From assembly GCF_030936135.1 (NCBI RefSeq), contig NC_082596.1:2146155-2210154 (forward strand): a stretch of 64,000 nt of DNA. The letters run 5' to 3'. The translations under genes were made by a program, and so were the position numbers. Below, one piece after another: positions 49,880 to 63,280 of this stretch. Positions within the stretch are counted from its first letter, which is position 1; every line of letters begins with the position of its first letter. This DNA comes from Gavia stellata. Its lineage: Eukaryota; Chordata; Aves; Gaviiformes; Gaviidae. The notes beneath the pieces are model-generated. The model was not told the DNA's origin and did not search any database. It saw nothing but the letters and a program-made list of their open reading frames with translations.

Positions 49880-52800
49880 TTTCAGTCTTATTTTGATTAA
49901 AGAAAGAAAAGATGGGTTGGAGCTGTGTAGACTTCACCTGGTTTTGGAAATTGAAGTTCGGGTGGTTGTGGAATATGATCTGGTGTTTGCAAGTCTATCT
50001 AGAGACTCATGAGGCTCACTATGAGCATGCCTGAAGTCCCTTGGCCATTATTGGGTTTTTATCTCATGAATCAGCTTGACAGTGCAACATCCCCTTCATC
50101 TCACAGAGCATGAGTGAGACGAAGAGACTTGTTAAGGATCAGAAATGGTTTGGTAATGAAATCACTTTTCCTGAGATCCTAGTCAGCAACCACTTTTGGT
50201 AGGGGTCAAAGACTGATGGCCTGTGGGGTTGGATCTGGGACAAGTGGCATCTGGAGAGGCAGTGGCTGTAGGGCCGGTGGCTTTCCCAGGGGCAAGATTT
50301 CACTGATCAACTGATGGCTGGTATCTTACGCCTGTGCCAGGGAATCTCATGCTGTTATATGTGAGGTAATCACCAACAAGTTGTCCCTTTGAGAGACAGT
50401 TTCTGATGACTGCTGGTTTTCTACTTACATGTCCCACTTCTATTTCAGAAATGAAAAATTTAGTCTGGGTCCATACAAATAACATGTAACCAGTCTCAAT
50501 ATTAGATGTTTTTTCCTTCTTTACCTGCATTGATTTTTTCCTTCCAACTGTTCTGGATGTTGCAGCACTCAAACCAGCCCTGGTAGCCATAGACAGAGCC
50601 ACATATTAAAATATTTTTGTCTGCTTGTTTTGTCCCTCAAGAGCTGTTGAGATTTGAGAGCTTAATTTGAGCTCTGGGTCAAGGACAAGGACAACCCAAG
50701 AGTGGGGAGAAGATGATGGGGGAGTGGAGAGCAGGACAGACCTCTGCTTTGCTGAAACAAGCAGTCATTAAGTTCACAAAAACATTTTGGCCTAAAGGAT
50801 GCACTGTTTCCCACTGAAAAGAAGGTGTTGGAAGATAATGACGGACTCTACCCAACGATAATTAATCTGCAGATGGAAACATCTATTCACATGTGCTGTC
50901 TTTATCCATCTATCCATTCATTCTTTTTATAAAGCCCATTCAAGTCAACAAAGAAATTCTGCTGCTTTCCAAGCACAGACAAAGTCCTCTGTGCCACCCC
51001 TGTGGTGTCTGGAAAATTCTCCTTGCACCACGGTGCTAAGCTCAACACTGACGTGACTAACAAGGAGCAATAGCTACCACCTCTTAATGCTGTGAAGATA
51101 TTTGCTGTGTTCCTATGTATTTGGGGAAAGAAACAAAAGGCGGGTTGAATTTTTTCTTCTGTCTGTCCACGGTACAGAGTTTCCCTGGGTTGCCACAGCA
51201 ATAAATTTGTTACCCGTTTCTCTAATGGCGTTGGCTAAATATTTTAATGCAGTTATGTTTAATCACTATTTTGTACTTACAATAAAACCTCTGCAATTAC
51301 CCTCAGGGACAATAACTGCTTGGTGAACCATGCTGTGGGTTAAACTCTCCTCTCTGAATAAAGAAAATCTGTCTCTCAAGAAGAAAAGTGCTTCACACAG
51401 GACACTGAGCGGTTTCTGCCTCTTGATGCTGTTGTGCTCTGCATAGAAATGTGTAAATATTCACTGAAGTGAAGATAGCAATGAATAGGCTTTATAATGC
51501 GCTGGGTAGCGCACACACCTGCAAAATACAGTCTCCATCTACACTTGCTGTAAATATATCAGGCAAAAAAGAACAACTTCAGTGATAAGACCAGGAAGAG
51601 CTTAACTCCAGCATGGGCTAGGCACTCTGCCAGCATTTAAAAGACCTGAATGAAAATCCAGTTTCTGCTTTAATTCTGAGCCTGAATTTTCAACCACGAC
51701 AGTTTACTGAACAAACTCGGTAATCACGCTCATTGTTTCCTTTCCTGCTTTTTTTTATTGCCTGTTTCAAGTAAGCATCCCACAGAAAAGTGTTTTCCTT
51801 TGTAGCAAACAAAATCACGCACTTTCAAAGGCACATATTTTTATTTCAAAAAGAAAAAAACCACTAACTTCGAGTTTATCTGAGCTAAGATCTATTGGGT
51901 AGAGGGAAGAGGAAAAGTTTCTTCAAACTTGTTTGCTGCTGGACCAAAATGTCCTTCCCAGATTTTTAGACAGCCTTCAACCACCAATTCTGTGAAAGCA
52001 GAGAAGGGGTTTGAACGCAAGCTTCCCACCCCAGGGATGACTGTTCTCTCTTTTGCACAGGACTTGCATAAAGTAGCTGGGGATCATAATACGCATTTGT
52101 GAGTAATACATGGTATTCAGTTCTAAAAAATACAGATGCTTCCAGTTCCAAGGCTCCTGTGCATCATCATACCTGCAAGTACGATGAATATGAATCCTTC
52201 TGAGATCTGTCACCTGGAAATGGCTCTGACTAATCCTCCCACAGCACAGTCACATTTTGCGTAAGGGAGGGAGGCAAGATGCGCTTCTCCTCTCCCTGCT
52301 GGTATCCGGATTTTTTGGGATAACCTCTCATGAGGTCTTACTCTCCAGCCAGAGGTGGCTGGTTCCTTTCAGGCTCCAAGAGGTGCCGGACAAAAACTGT
52401 GGATGGGTACTGATTTCTTCCTAATCGATCCTATATGTGTTCTTTTTTATCCCTCTGGCATTCAAAGGCACTTTCAGGAGAGACAACCATAGGGCACTGG
52501 GGGTGATGGAAGTGATACCTGCAAGGGGGAGAAGGAACACCAGCTGCCATCAGCATAGGTGTTAAAGCCAAGGAAGTCTCTAAACCCAAAAAAAGACACA
52601 CTCCACCCACCTAAACTTGCTGCCAGTTTTTTTATGCAGAGGGAATTTTCTGCCTGACATTTCTAATTATCACACTGCAGAGGTGCGGGGATCCTGCTGA
52701 CAGTGGCATGGACGGGTGCCGGTGAGAAAGATGAACAAGCAGAATTTTGGGGACTCCTTATGTATCCCCAGCCTTGCTTGGTCTGTGATGACAGCTCAGC

Positions 52801-52924
52801 ATCATCATAACCTCCCTGTCTACACAGAGCAGAGGTAGTTTATGTTTATACATCGTCCATATATATGTAAAAAAATATACATCTCCTGAAGGAATGCAAA
52901 AAAGAATAGAACTGGGTGTAAAAG
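49880..52924. other. No supported gene
   Basis: Nothing coding is recognised. 51090-51330 is a unique-looking block. Confidence 0.5.
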
Positions 52925-53040
52925 CAAGAGACTTAGATCCAATGATCAGTGAGGCCACTGACTTTCTGAGTTATCTTCAGTGTAACTGCTCTGAATTTTG
53001 CCTTTCCTTCAGTTCCTTTCTGTAATGTAACGTGAGGGAT
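52925..53040 (+). repeat. MIR/L3-like ancient repeat remnant
   Basis: CACTGACTTTCTGAGTTATC followed by CTTCAGTTCCTTTCTGTAAT resembles the ancient ctctgagcctcagtttcctcatctgtaaaatg pattern. Divergence is high. Confidence 0.4.
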
Positions 53041-53575
53041 CCCAGTTTTTAAGGGCATCCCAAGTCTTAGCTTCATAAACAATTATGAGACATTTGAATA
53101 TTGGGGTACAAGAAAAGAGGATAAACAGCAACCATCAACCCTCACTTATCTAGGTGTATGGGATGGTATAAATGGACAATAGGAGGTGTGGGGTGGAGAT
53201 TAACACAAAGGAAATAAAAAGTTGGTTAGTGCAAACCTAATGGCCAGGAAGGGGAAGGAATCAGAACCTTCCCTTATGGAAAACGTGCACACAATTTCTG
53301 CAGAGGGCAAGGGGACTTCCAGTAGCTAAAGAGAGTGCAGGGATGTGAGAGGCATGTGTCAGGTGGAGATGGCCCTCAAAGGGAGGTGTCAGAGCAAGGT
53401 TGGACCTGTTTAGTTGCAACCTGGATGACAACAGGCAAGACGGTAGGGGAGGAGGGCAAAAGGCAGATGAGTTATCAGTTGCTGAGGACAGAGATGCTCT
53501 CTGTTTGCTAGAAGAGGCAGAGAACTCAGCAATACATATCTGCTTGAAATTTAACCCAGGGCTTAGGGAAGGGAC

Positions 53576-53956
53576 TGGGGTTGTTCAGTCTGGAGAAGAG
53601 GAGGCTGAGGGGAGACCTTATCGCTCTCTACAATTACCTGAAAGGAGGTTGCAGAGAGGTGGGTGCTGGTCTCTTCTCCCAAGTGACTAATGACAGGACA
53701 AGAGGAAATGGCCTCAAGTTGTGCCAGGGGAGGTTTAGATTGGATATTAGGAAAAATTTCTTCCCTGAGAGAGTGGCGAAGCATTGAAACAGGCTGCCCA
53801 GGGAGGTGGTGGAGTCACCATCACTGGAGGTGTTCAAAAAACTTGTGGATGTGGCATTGTGGGACATGGTTTAGTGGGCATGGTGGTGTTGGGTTGATGG
53901 TTGGACTTGATGATCTTATAGGTCTTTTCCAACCTTAATGACTGTGATTCTGTGTA
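53576..53956 (+). mobile_element. CR1 LINE 3' fragment
   Basis: This is the same segment and subfamily as the copy at 49488-49879, starting at the same internal point (CTGGGGTTGTTCAG). A frame matching the CR1 C-terminus runs from 53581 but stops early at 53787 (KH then TGA). The 3' UTR is present with a short tail ending ATTCTGTG. Confidence 0.92.
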
Positions 53957-56267
53957 GTGTGTTACAACATAACCTATTTTACCAGTCCTTATACAAGGGT
54001 CCTTTTGGGGGAGTGCTACACCGACATCATGGGACATTCACCTTCCAAGGCAGCAACATCTATGCCCTTGAGCTGAATTCACACCAGATGGGTCTGAAGT
54101 GGGATGCAGACTCAGTCGATGGGGCTCGATTCACAGGCATAGCTTCACGCTGAGGTTAAAGCCAGCTTCCCCCAGCAAAGGTGTTTTGTGCCGCAGGGAA
54201 GTCCCAGCCAGCTCAGGGCTAGTTGGTGGGATTGCAGCGTGGCACTGCCATGGATACCCAGGGAGCAGTCTCCATCCAGCAGGATTCCAGAGCCCTTTGC
54301 CAAAGAAACTGACTGAGTTATTACTTCTGTGTCTGTAGAAAGAGTCCTCAAGCCTTGGCTTTGCAATGCAGTCTCCTCTGGTGTAATATATGACTTTGGA
54401 GCTATGTCTCTATGGCCCAGTCAAGTTCTTGCCCTACAATACTGATTTCCAATTGACCAATTGACTTTGCCACCACAACACTGGAGACTAAACTGAAGAT
54501 CAGATTTCCCTTTAAACCAGTTCTGCTGGATCACAGTGATGGGAACAGTCGTACGAGCAAACTGGGCTAAAATCTACTGAAGTCGGTGAGAATGTTTTTT
54601 CCAGTGACTGCCAGGGTCATAGGACCAGACCTCTGCAAATATGTTATTTTAGTTGCTTTTCTGTGGTCACAAACTGTGATCCCCAGACTTTAAAGGCAAA
54701 ATCTGGAAGGAAAAAAAACAGTAGCTGTTACCCAGTGTGCTGTTATACAAGCACGTGTAGTACATGGGTAGTGTATGCCAGTTTACATTGCTTTACTGGC
54801 CCTCTGGTTCACTTGTTTCCTTAAAAAGGAACAGTAAAAAGCGGAAAAGAATGTAAAAAATAACACAGCTGTTGTAAAGGGAACTTTCAGTGTATTAAAA
54901 TGTGAAGTCCCATTCTGTTTTTATGGACAGCTGTAAACAAGTAAACAAGAACTGGGCTACATCTTTGGAATTTTCTTTTCTGTTTGAACTTTGCTCGGTG
55001 GTCAGTGTTAATTACTGAGTCCCTGTGGCTGACTGGAAAATTCACATACATTTTCTATAGCATATTAGAAGCACTCTTGAGAAAGCCCCTGCTTTGGAGC
55101 TGCCCTCTTTTCAATTCATTGTTAATCCTGCTCTAAGATTTCATTAAGCTTCAGAAAATACATTCTTTCAGTCTGTTTCTCTTCAGCTCCTCGTTGCCTG
55201 TGAAAGAAGAGCAAAAGAAATAACCACAAGCTTTTTGTCAGTCATGAGAAAAGTTATTTTATAAATTGAACCCAAACTGATGAGTTTGGTGCACAAGGGA
55301 AATTATTACTCCTTTGAATATTGTTACAGTCATTCTTTTTTTCCCCATCTGATCTCTCAGTTGTAAAGGTTGAGGTCTCCTCTTTCAACTGAACCTTCTG
55401 GGAGACAAAATAATATGCAAAGACAGCTCAGATGCTAAGGTATTCAAGCTACTGTGTTATTCAGGCAGAAAAATACTTATCCAATACAGACTGGCTCAAC
55501 TGATTAAAAAGTCAGATTCAGTAGCATTGCACGCACACACACAGAGAAAACATCAGAAAATCAATGCTGTGTTTATTGACTTCTCCTTCTGTTATTACTA
55601 TTGTTTGCTAATTCCACTACTATTTTTCTGTCTTCCTTTATCAGACTATCTCTCCTTCTCATAATTCTCTCTGAGGGTCTACTCTTTTATTGCTTGTTTC
55701 TAGCTGTCTGGTCATCACATTTCATCACTTACTGGCCTCTGGAAAGCAGAAGGTCAAAGGAGAAGCACCCAGACAGCACTCAGACTGAGCCTTCGTGACA
55801 GCAAACTGCATTTGGAGACTAAGCTCTATCTAAGATATCAAATCCAACTCCTTAATTTCAGCTTCACTTCCTGAAAGTGCTATATTTGCCTTATTGGCCT
55901 TAAATGTACAATGTACATCTTTTTTTTTTTTCTTGCTTTCCTCTCTCATAATTACTTTGGGTGACACTTGCAGTTCCAAGAATGAAGCACGTACATTTGA
56001 TTTCCTTTCTCTAACACATAGTGCTCAAGAATAGATATGTTAAAGAAAATCCAATCAAATCAGCACTCCAGTTCACATGCTTTTTCTCAGGGAAGAAGAT
56101 TTTTCCCCGGGGAGGAGATAAGAAAGCAAAGCACAATGAGAAACATCGCTGTCTATGTTTTTTACGCAAAGGAGTATGTTCAGAGCACTAAATACAATGG
56201 TACCTAGCGTGTAGATAAAACTCAGATAACTTAAAGCAATACATTCTCCTGGGATACTGATATGGAA
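53957..56267. other. No supported gene
   Basis: No exon is recognised. CTACTGAAGTCGGTGAGAAT near 54575 resembles an ancient amniote repeat. A short CA repeat lies at 55530-55545 and a T run at about 55920-55931. Confidence 0.5.
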
Positions 56268-56357
56268 TATGTTATTATTCCCATTTTCCACTTGGAGAAA
56301 ATACAAACTAGAAGGTCACATATGGGAAGCTGTAATAAAGACAGGACTCGAGTCACG
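56268..56357 (+). repeat. MIR-like ancient SINE remnant
   Basis: TTATTATTCCCATTTTCCAC, then GGAGAAAATACAAACTAG, GGTCACATATGG and GACAGGACTCGAGTC match the MIR core in order, with small internal deletions. Confidence 0.6.
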
Positions 56358-58843
56358 TTGCTTGAGCAATACTATATTGATTTTTTTTAGCTTTTGATTC
56401 TTTCTAACCAGTGACTAATCCTGTTTGTTCTGTGAGCATAGTTATAGCCATTGGTGGACAAATCAGTGGCTGATAATCCTGTTTCTTAATCTGCAAAATT
56501 AAAAAATTGATTATTAAATAATACCATCTGTTTTGAAGACTGCATGCCCACTACTTTGCTTTGGTGGTCCCTCTTATGAACCTTTGAGCATAAGCAGTGT
56601 TAATCCTGAGGTTCCATCACAGATAATCCCTTAAGAAGATTTCTGCATTGTGCTATTTAATTAACAGTGATGCCTAATATATTATTATTGTCCTTCCTGT
56701 ATTTTATTAAGAATTAAAAACCTCTAAGACAAGGACAGGCCCACATGGACAGTCAATGGCAGGAAGAAATACAGATTCTCAAAGCTTCTCAAAGTACATT
56801 TCTTTGGGTGACAGTAGCTCTAGACTTTCTTTTTTTGGTCTAGTCTCTTTTCATCTTTCTGCACTTCTCAGATTCAACAGCTGTACAACCCCCTTGAAAA
56901 TCCATCAGCCCAAAAGGTTAAGTAGCTTGTTTTCAAGAGCCAAAAAAGGAAAAAGTAAAAAGTATGATATTGCTAGAAATTCACTACCAGTACGAACCAA
57001 GCAATTAAGAGAACAGAAGTGACAGGAAAAACAGACATGTGGAGCAGGGTGGCAAATGAGCAAAGGTTAGGGAGCTTTCTAAGATAGCTTGGAGATGAGG
57101 TTTTCTGAGCTCTGGATGCATCAGTGTGACCTTTCAGTCTGTGCTGAGCCTACCTTGTTCCAGTCCATGGCCCTGACGCCTGCAGAAAGGAAGCAGCAGG
57201 TCTGAGCGCTCCTCGTTTTACATCAGCCACTAGATAATCATGATTTGCTGTGTCACTGGGGGAAGCAAAGGTCAAGCCACAAAGGACTTGGCACCTGTGG
57301 AGATCTGTGACAGGTAGAGATTTTTGAAGAGGGTGTGGTTCCTTGCAACACAGGTGAAATATGGATGAGTGTGTGGAAGACAAGGCTTCCGGCACTTTCT
57401 GTCCCTCTTTTAAACTTTTTTTCCCAAGATGCAGAATGTCAACACAGTAGTTTTACATCCCCACTTGGCAAAGAGAAGCTAATGCTATGTAGAGGTGCAA
57501 GACTCCTTTCATCACCTCATCTCAGGCTCGAGTCAAAGCGAAACAAGGTCAGATGAAACGTGCCCTGAAAGTGCTTCTTTTCTTCTGTTCATGATAGAGC
57601 AAGTCTGAGATGATAGAGTGAGATGTAGGTATGTATCCTCTAGGTAGGTGAAATGAATCCTGTCCTACATGTCTGAGTGCTCTTGACCACAGTGAATCCC
57701 TCACCCTGTCTAGGAGCATTCAGTACTACCATATTTCAAGCAGTAATGACTTGATTTGGAATTTCCCTTAGCTAATGACTGATACTTCTGTTTTCCCTGG
57801 AAGGTCAGGATGAATTAATGTCTGTTAACCATCACAGGGCTGGGGAGAAGATAAGGTTAAGAAAGAACCAGCAGCTAGGCAGAATTCAGTATTATGGGCA
57901 GAATTTAGTGTAATGGTTTAGTGCTGGACTTGTGTCTCCCACAGTGCTTTGTAAAGGCACAATAGCACACTGTCTCTGTTTTTCCTAGATTGGAGCTCTC
58001 ACCAGGACAGAAACATTCATACCACCTTCAGTATTTCCTAACTTCCAGAATAAAGCAACCCTTATTTTATCTCCATTCTTGCAAGGCAAAGGTAGGAAAA
58101 AAAAGATGAATGTATGCGAAGAAGCAAAAGCAAACTGTTCTCTGTTAGGTCCAGGTTAAATGGGTGAGGTTATGAATAGGTAGCAGACCCACAGCCACTC
58201 TCAGTGGAGGAGTCAGGCAAATGAGATGTTAGTTAAGTAGAATTTACATATCTGAAAGCGAAATATTTGGATAATAATCCAACACTATCTGACAGCTGGT
58301 GGCTCCATAGTCACCTCCCTTCTTTTTCTTTAGCAATGTCCAGCAGCTGAGAGCTTGCATCTCTGTGCATGTCCCAAACTGGCTTGGGAGAGTAAGAGCT
58401 GAGTGACAAAGAGCCAAACCCTGACTGGGTTTCTCCTCCAAAGTCACTTGAGGAGCTGATCCAGCCGCTCTTCTCAGAAAAGTCTGGTTCCCACTAAGAG
58501 ACTGAGGCACCAAACAGTTTCACTCTTCAGTTTCCTCTGAAATCTATCCAGAATAAATCACCCTATTGCACCTTGCCAGTGAAAGCCCTTGGCAAGGGAG
58601 TGAGGTCTTCTTTGACTCCAAATTCAAGACTCTATTGTTCATATGACTGCTGGGATCAGCAAGGTAGAGTGAAAGAGTATTTGCCACCTTTCCTTTTCAA
58701 ACTCTGTTATGATATAGGAAATAATTAGCTTGGGCCAGAAGAAAGCATGGAACATGGCTTCAAGAGCAGATTACTTGACCACGCCCATCGTAGGGAAGAC
58801 AAGGGTTTGTCTTCTGCTCAGTCCAGTTCATCAGGAAGTTAAA
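56358..58843. other. No supported gene
   Basis: Nothing recognised beyond short chance frames. Confidence 0.5.
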
Positions 58844-58953
58844 CAGAATCACAGAATCATTAAGGTTGGAAAAGACCTTTAAGATCATCAAGTCCAACCA
58901 TCAACCCAACACCATCATGCCCACTAAATCATGTCCTGAAGTGCCATGTCTAC
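58844..58953 (-). mobile_element. CR1 LINE 3' UTR fragment
   Basis: The plus strand reads CAGAATCACAGAATCATTAAGG and continues with GACCTTTAAGATCATCAAG and the CATGCCCACTAAATCATGTCC block, which is the reverse complement of a CR1 3' UTR and tail. The piece is about 110 bp. Confidence 0.88.
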
Positions 58954-58958
58954 AAAAG

Positions 58959-59060
58959 AACCACACAATCATTACGGTTGGAAAAGACCTTTAAGAACAT
59001 CAAGTCCAACAGTTCAGGCAACACCAAAATACCCCCATGCCTAGAGGGATCATGTCCAGG
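58959..59060 (-). mobile_element. Second CR1 3' UTR fragment in tandem
   Basis: A second, more diverged CR1 tail (ACAATCATTACGGTTGG, then GACCTTTAAGAACATCAAG) begins six bases after the first, in the same orientation. It ends near GGGATCATGTCC. Confidence 0.82.
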
Positions 59061-62000
59061 GATATAAGAAGAGTCATCAAGAGCTTTTCTTACCTGTATT
59101 AGCAAATTAAGCCTTGCCAGACAATATTCTGGAGCACTGAAGTTACGTTTTGAATTGTAAGAATGGTGATGATTTTGGTCTGTATCAGCATTCTTCAACA
59201 AATCTTAGGCATAGTTTAGGAGTTAAAATGGGTCAGGGAACATCTCAGCAGGCAGCATGGATCCCAGCCTGCTTTGGGGAGGAAAGAGAGTTGAGTAGTA
59301 TGGATAAGCCAGTTGGCTTCAGTGCCAGATGTTTTAATCTATTAGCATAAGCATATACTTCGAGTTTGGAGAACAAATTCCTCCTTCCCCATGTAATCCT
59401 TTCTTGGGTAAGACATGTATTGATATAGTAAGAAACTGGCTTTTCTATTCTGGCTGGCTGGCGATGTCCTTTTGGAGAGGTGGTACTGTATGAGGCAGAC
59501 CAAGAACTTGCGTCATAGTCTTTCAGCATGCATGCGCCCTGAGGTATGAACCTCATTAAACAGCTACACTTAGTTCAACTCCTGGCTTGTTAAGCACTGT
59601 ACACTGAGTCATCCTGTAGAGGAGTAAGATCCTGTGAAATGACACTGTTGTCATCAGCTGAGTGGTTTTTCTGAAGGTCTGTGGATCTTCTTGCTGTAGG
59701 ATCAGGAGTGTAGGAATAGATGGACTGGACTACATCTATCCAACATGTTAATTTTTCTCCAGCCTATTTTAAAGCAGCTAGCTCTGTCCTTTGCCGTATT
59801 TCAGGCTTTTCCAATGTCAGTTTAAAATCTTAAATATCTTTGACACTGACTTCCTTAGCTGATATGAGAAATCACTTCATGAAAAATTAGGGTCCTACCT
59901 AGTGGACAATATGGTTATTCTGATTTTAAAATCAAAGCCACATGAAAGTCTTACAAACACTAAAAAGAAAGCAAAAGGGAAACATGAAAATAAAGGATTA
60001 TAAAAACAAATACTTTTATAGCCCTGAGCTAGTGTATTCATATATTATGGAAAGAACAGGGCTCAAAAGGTTTTGGTATTTATTTCCTTGCTCCTAGAGG
60101 AGCAAAGGGAGGAAAGACATCCTCAGATTGGTCCATAAGGGCAGGAGGAGAAGGAAAAAAGGATATTTTCTGAATTTCTGATAATGGAAAGAGCTCAGGT
60201 GTCAGTGTCTCAAACTTTGCTGAAGGAGAGGGCTGATACGGAGAACAAGCAGAGCAATACAAGGACATAAAGCCACGAAGCACTCCAGAGATGTTTAAGG
60301 CAAAAGACACCTGTTTGTAGACTGACAGAGAACAACTGCATGGATTGTGCTTCTACTGCAATCTCTCTTAATTTTAGGATGTAGAAATGTGAGACATTTT
60401 GTACTTTAGGAGGCTTGGCTTTCCATACAGCTTCCTCAGCACATTCTGGTTCAGGAGAGTTGTTTTTCTGAGCTGGCAGATGCTGATGGATCCCTCTGCC
60501 TCCCCACAGTCTTTTCCTCTAATGTTTGTTTGTTTACCCATTTACCCACAATTTATCTTCACTAGAAGCATCACTCCTGAGATTTTATTAATCACCACTG
60601 AATACCACAACAGGCAGGAGTTAATCTGGTACATCCTAGACTGAGGGAAATCTTCCTTCCTTGTTTATGTTCCTGGAAACACCTCCCTTTTCAATGAACT
60701 GGAGTTGCACAACTTAAAAAAAAAACCACAACAAAGCCATTGATGTAAAATTTCCCAACTGGTCCTTGGGGGACAAATAAGCCTCTGTCAATGACATGAC
60801 AGATGATGGTGTCCCCAGGGAAACATTCTGGTAGTGTGTTCCCCCTATCTTCTTGTGAGCCTGTTAGATTGTCCATTTATCTCCTGTATGTACAGAATGA
60901 CTGACCTACATCAAGATGGATAAGACCTTTAACACCCTGATTTTCCTTTGAAGTCAACCATGCTTTGAGAAGGAGATTGGACCAGAGGTCTCCTCCTACC
61001 CACCCTATGCCTACATGTGGTGGACATACCACAGATGCCTTCAGTTTCTGTTTGAGATCCAGATCCAAGCAGTGAATTTTGGCCTTGCATTCAATCCCAA
61101 CCTCCAATACTTCTTGTGCTGTGTCCCCTCCCTCCTTGGTTAATCTTCACAAGCACTGGGAACCGATTCCCAGTTTACATGGGAGAATGCTTCAGCTCTT
61201 CCGCACATGCTATACCTCCCTTCCCTCCCCTTGTCGCAAGATTGACTTTTCCTGCTGCTCTCAACTAAAGAACAGCTGGGCAGAGCTGTAGTGGGAACTT
61301 AATAGTTCTATCTCCTTACTATGGCATTTTAAGAGACAAAACTCACCTGAAGACAAACTCCATAACTCCATGTTTTGTCCATTTCAAAGGGATCTGGCTG
61401 TACTTGGGGTGATATGTCCATCAGTAATTTCTTCTTTGATGTTTTTCCTTCTGCTTCTATCGATGGAGAATGTTGAATTTCTTTTTTTTTTTTTTCTATT
61501 TTTTAATGACTCATCCTCTGTAGGTGTGAAAAGGAGCATTATGCACTGCTGGGAGATATAATTTGTGACTCATGTAACCGTGGGCTCTATGCTTTTGGAG
61601 TGATAATTAAAAGGAGGGGGTTAGAGCTGCCCGGGGGCTAGGTAAGTATGAGGTTGGAATAAAGAGCCTTATCCTTCTGTTCAGCAACTGACTGATACAG
61701 CGAAACAAGGCTGAATATGTAAGAAGGCTGGTTGAATTAAAGGTAAGCTTTGAACTTTTAAGCATTGCCTGTTTCTCACTGGCTTTACTGAATTCTACCA
61801 GAATGCCCAATTACACACATTAATTAACTCGGCAAGTCCAGAAATCACTAGAGCTATAGAAAGAAAGTCTGAAGTAGGAGAAAGGCACTAGGTTTCCAGG
61901 AAAACTCTTTCAGCCATTCTCCAGACCTGAAACCCAGCCAAACACTGACTCAAATGCAGACCTCCCATTCTCATCAAAAAAACCCCCAAACTGGTGGAGC

Positions 62001-62419
62001 GAATATCAGCCAGTTTGTTCTAGGCACTGTGTGCTCAAGGTCCCTCCCAAAACAGGATCCATAAGCATGATTTGATCAGCTTGGCAATACAGGAAAGCTT
62101 TTCACTTTTTCTGGTGCTCTCTTTTTCTGGCAAAATAATGATCTACTGAAATAACAGTCAATATTCACAGAAACTGAGATTCAGATCACACAGAGACTGC
62201 AGAAATGCTTGAAAGCCTCATTGGCTCCTGTTAATTGTGCTTTCCATGGAAGAAAGACAGAAGTAAAGGGATGCATCTCAATCTCTTGCAGCTGAGTTCA
62301 ATACTGCCTTTCACAGTGTCCCCTTTTTTTGCTAAATCTTCTTCCCAGTGGTGTGTGCTGGGGATTTTCACTAATTACTCACCTATGAGGAAACTACCTT
62401 TAGTAAGGGAAGCACGGCC
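59061..62419. other. No supported gene
   Basis: Nothing coding is recognised. A poly-T tract lies at about 61481-61495. Confidence 0.5.
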
Positions 62420-62512
62420 CAGTTGTTTGGGTGCTTACTTGGGATCTAGGAAATCTGGGATCTCTTCCTTACTCTGGTACAGACGTCCTGTGTAATCCTA
62501 AACACTTCTACA
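62420..62512 (+). repeat. MIR3/L3-like ancient repeat remnant
   Basis: GATCTAGGAAATCTGGGATC then TACAGACGTCCTGTGTAATC resembles ggactcaggaaacctgggttc followed by cagacttcctgtgtgacct in ancient amniote repeats. Confidence 0.5.
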
Positions 62513-63280
62513 AGTGAGAGTCATGCCACCTAATTTGAGGATTAGTTGGGATCATGTCTGCAGTTGAGGCATCTCCCGGCAGCTGTTTGTCTAGCTTTTC
62601 TCTGTAGATAGATCATGAAAAGGGTTAGGCAGTTCTAGGACGTGATTATGTTGGTATAAAACATGTCGTCATTGAGTTTAATATACAGTGCCAACTATGC
62701 CAGGGACAGTGACAACGTATATGTCCATCTGCATACTCAAGCAGAACACTTCATGAAGATACTAGTTTAAGGCCAGAAATCAAATAACCATGATTAGCAT
62801 ACCACCTTCTGAGATAATCACATCTGGCTTTGACCACAGTTTTTATCTCCAGGTGACGTGTTGATGTTCCTGTATTTCTTCAGGTCCAAGATCTTATATG
62901 AACTCAGATGTAGTGGATGTACACTCAACCTCTCAACCTCACACTCATTTCTTGACCTGTAATGAAAGTGAAGGTAGCCTACCGTAATGAAAACAAAGAC
63001 ATCTTTCCACAAAATGATTTCACGCTTTAGGAAAGGAGGTGTCTCAGAGAGTACGTAAAGCCTGCTTTGATTCCATTGATGCTACGTGGAAGTTCCTCAG
63101 GTATAGGTTGAGCTTCAGGGTTCACGGTTGAGAATTCTTAGCTAGGGAGAAAAACCTTTACGGCTTTAGAACACTCTGGGGAGTGAAAAGGGTCTGAAGA
63201 AAGAACCTGAACAGTCAGAATTTTTTGTCCAGTTTTAGCCTTCCTTTCCTTATTACCAACACTCAGATCATCTAAATATT
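62513..63280. other. No supported gene
   Basis: No feature is recognised up to the edge of the second LTR. The bases ATATT (63276-63280) directly flank the LTR and would be its target duplication if the other side matches. Confidence 0.5.
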
